Shown piece after piece: positions 63,970 through 64,000 of a stretch of 64,000 nucleotides of DNA. The notes beneath the pieces were generated by a model. That model was not told the DNA's origin. It did no database searches and was given only the letters and a program-made list of their open reading frames with translations. The DNA is taken from the NCBI RefSeq assembly GCF_001294205.1, contig NZ_LAQT01000003.1:363708-427707 (forward strand). Reading direction: 5' to 3'. Each line of letters begins with the position of its first letter. The first letter of the stretch is position 1. The position numbers were made by a program, and so were the translations under genes. This DNA is from Amantichitinum ursilacus. Its GTDB lineage: Bacteria > Pseudomonadota > Gammaproteobacteria > Burkholderiales > Chitinibacteraceae.

Positions 63970-64000
63970 TGCCTTCAAAAATCTTTAACAAAGATTTGCT
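63970..64000 (+). CDS. Possible start of a gene cut by the window end
   Basis: An ATG at 63970 (MPSKIFNKDL) is open to the window edge, with GGAA about 9 bases before it. The frame is also open back to a GTG at 63889. Too short to identify; may not be a gene. Confidence 0.2.

Overview
The window reads as ordinary chromosome of a GC-rich Gram-negative bacterium. It carries periplasmic and outer-envelope proteins, a complete set of housekeeping operons and several chemosensory genes. A betaproteobacterium, possibly of the Neisseriales/Chromobacteriaceae type, is the best guess. The basis is the grxC-secB-gpsA and pepP-ubiH gene orders, aerobic ubiquinone synthesis (ubiA, ubiC, ubiH), a KPAA-repeat histone-like protein and the MetR/MetE pair. 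The lineage is inference. I see no rRNA, tRNA, CRISPR array, prophage or transposase.

Layout. 1-4235: end of a chemoreceptor gene, an MFS transporter with a GlxA-type regulator, an FKBP isomerase and a STAS protein. 4261-6012: a divergent pyruvate-kinase-like enzyme. 6013-6798: a gene-free, repeat-rich stretch. 6799-9223: metal-related envelope genes (DUF2946-type protein, copper chaperone PCu(A)C, a His-rich secreted protein, ModA). 9431-10072: a histone H1-like protein. 10485-14658: a compact four-gene chemosensory-like cassette (membrane CheA-like kinase, CheY, sensorless receptor tip, CheX-type phosphatase). 14736-19626: an ArnT-like glycosyltransferase, an orphan histidine kinase, mdaB-ygiN and two small envelope proteins. 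20204-22155: a GbsR/MarR-type regulator operon with two matching operators. 22283-28327: a secreted GH114 glycosidase, a VOC protein, a PPC-domain protein and a YdeP-like molybdoenzyme. 28593-29818: an ECF sigma/anti-sigma pair. 30260-35103: bioA, a large helical protein, a DedA-rhodanese fusion and a NudK-like hydrolase. 35259-41714: a Cache chemoreceptor, a ferritin-like protein, metR and metE. 41820-50137: a GAF protein, pepP-ubiH, two unknown envelope proteins and a CHASE2 cyclase-SH3-M48 protease operon. 50255-57545: an AraC regulator with a YbhB protein, YebC, an unknown membrane protein with ubiA, a beta-propeller lipoprotein, ubiC and azlCD. 57573-63727: bioF-bioH, a PiT phosphate transporter and grxC-secB-SH3-gpsA.

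Functional links. Ubiquinone synthesis is represented by UbiC (first step), UbiA (prenylation) and UbiH (hydroxylation). Biotin synthesis is split over two loci (bioA; bioF-bioH), with no bioB, bioC or bioD visible. ModA supplies molybdate, which a YdeP-type enzyme could use, though the genes are far apart. Signalling is prominent: two classical chemoreceptors, the four-gene cassette, an orphan kinase, a STAS protein, a GAF protein, a cyclase and an ECF sigma factor.

The best candidates for something little described are the chemosensory-like cassette, a dispersed ~100 bp palindromic repeat present in three copies, and the duplicated operator of the GbsR-type operon. All family calls were made by reading protein motifs by eye; no database search was possible.
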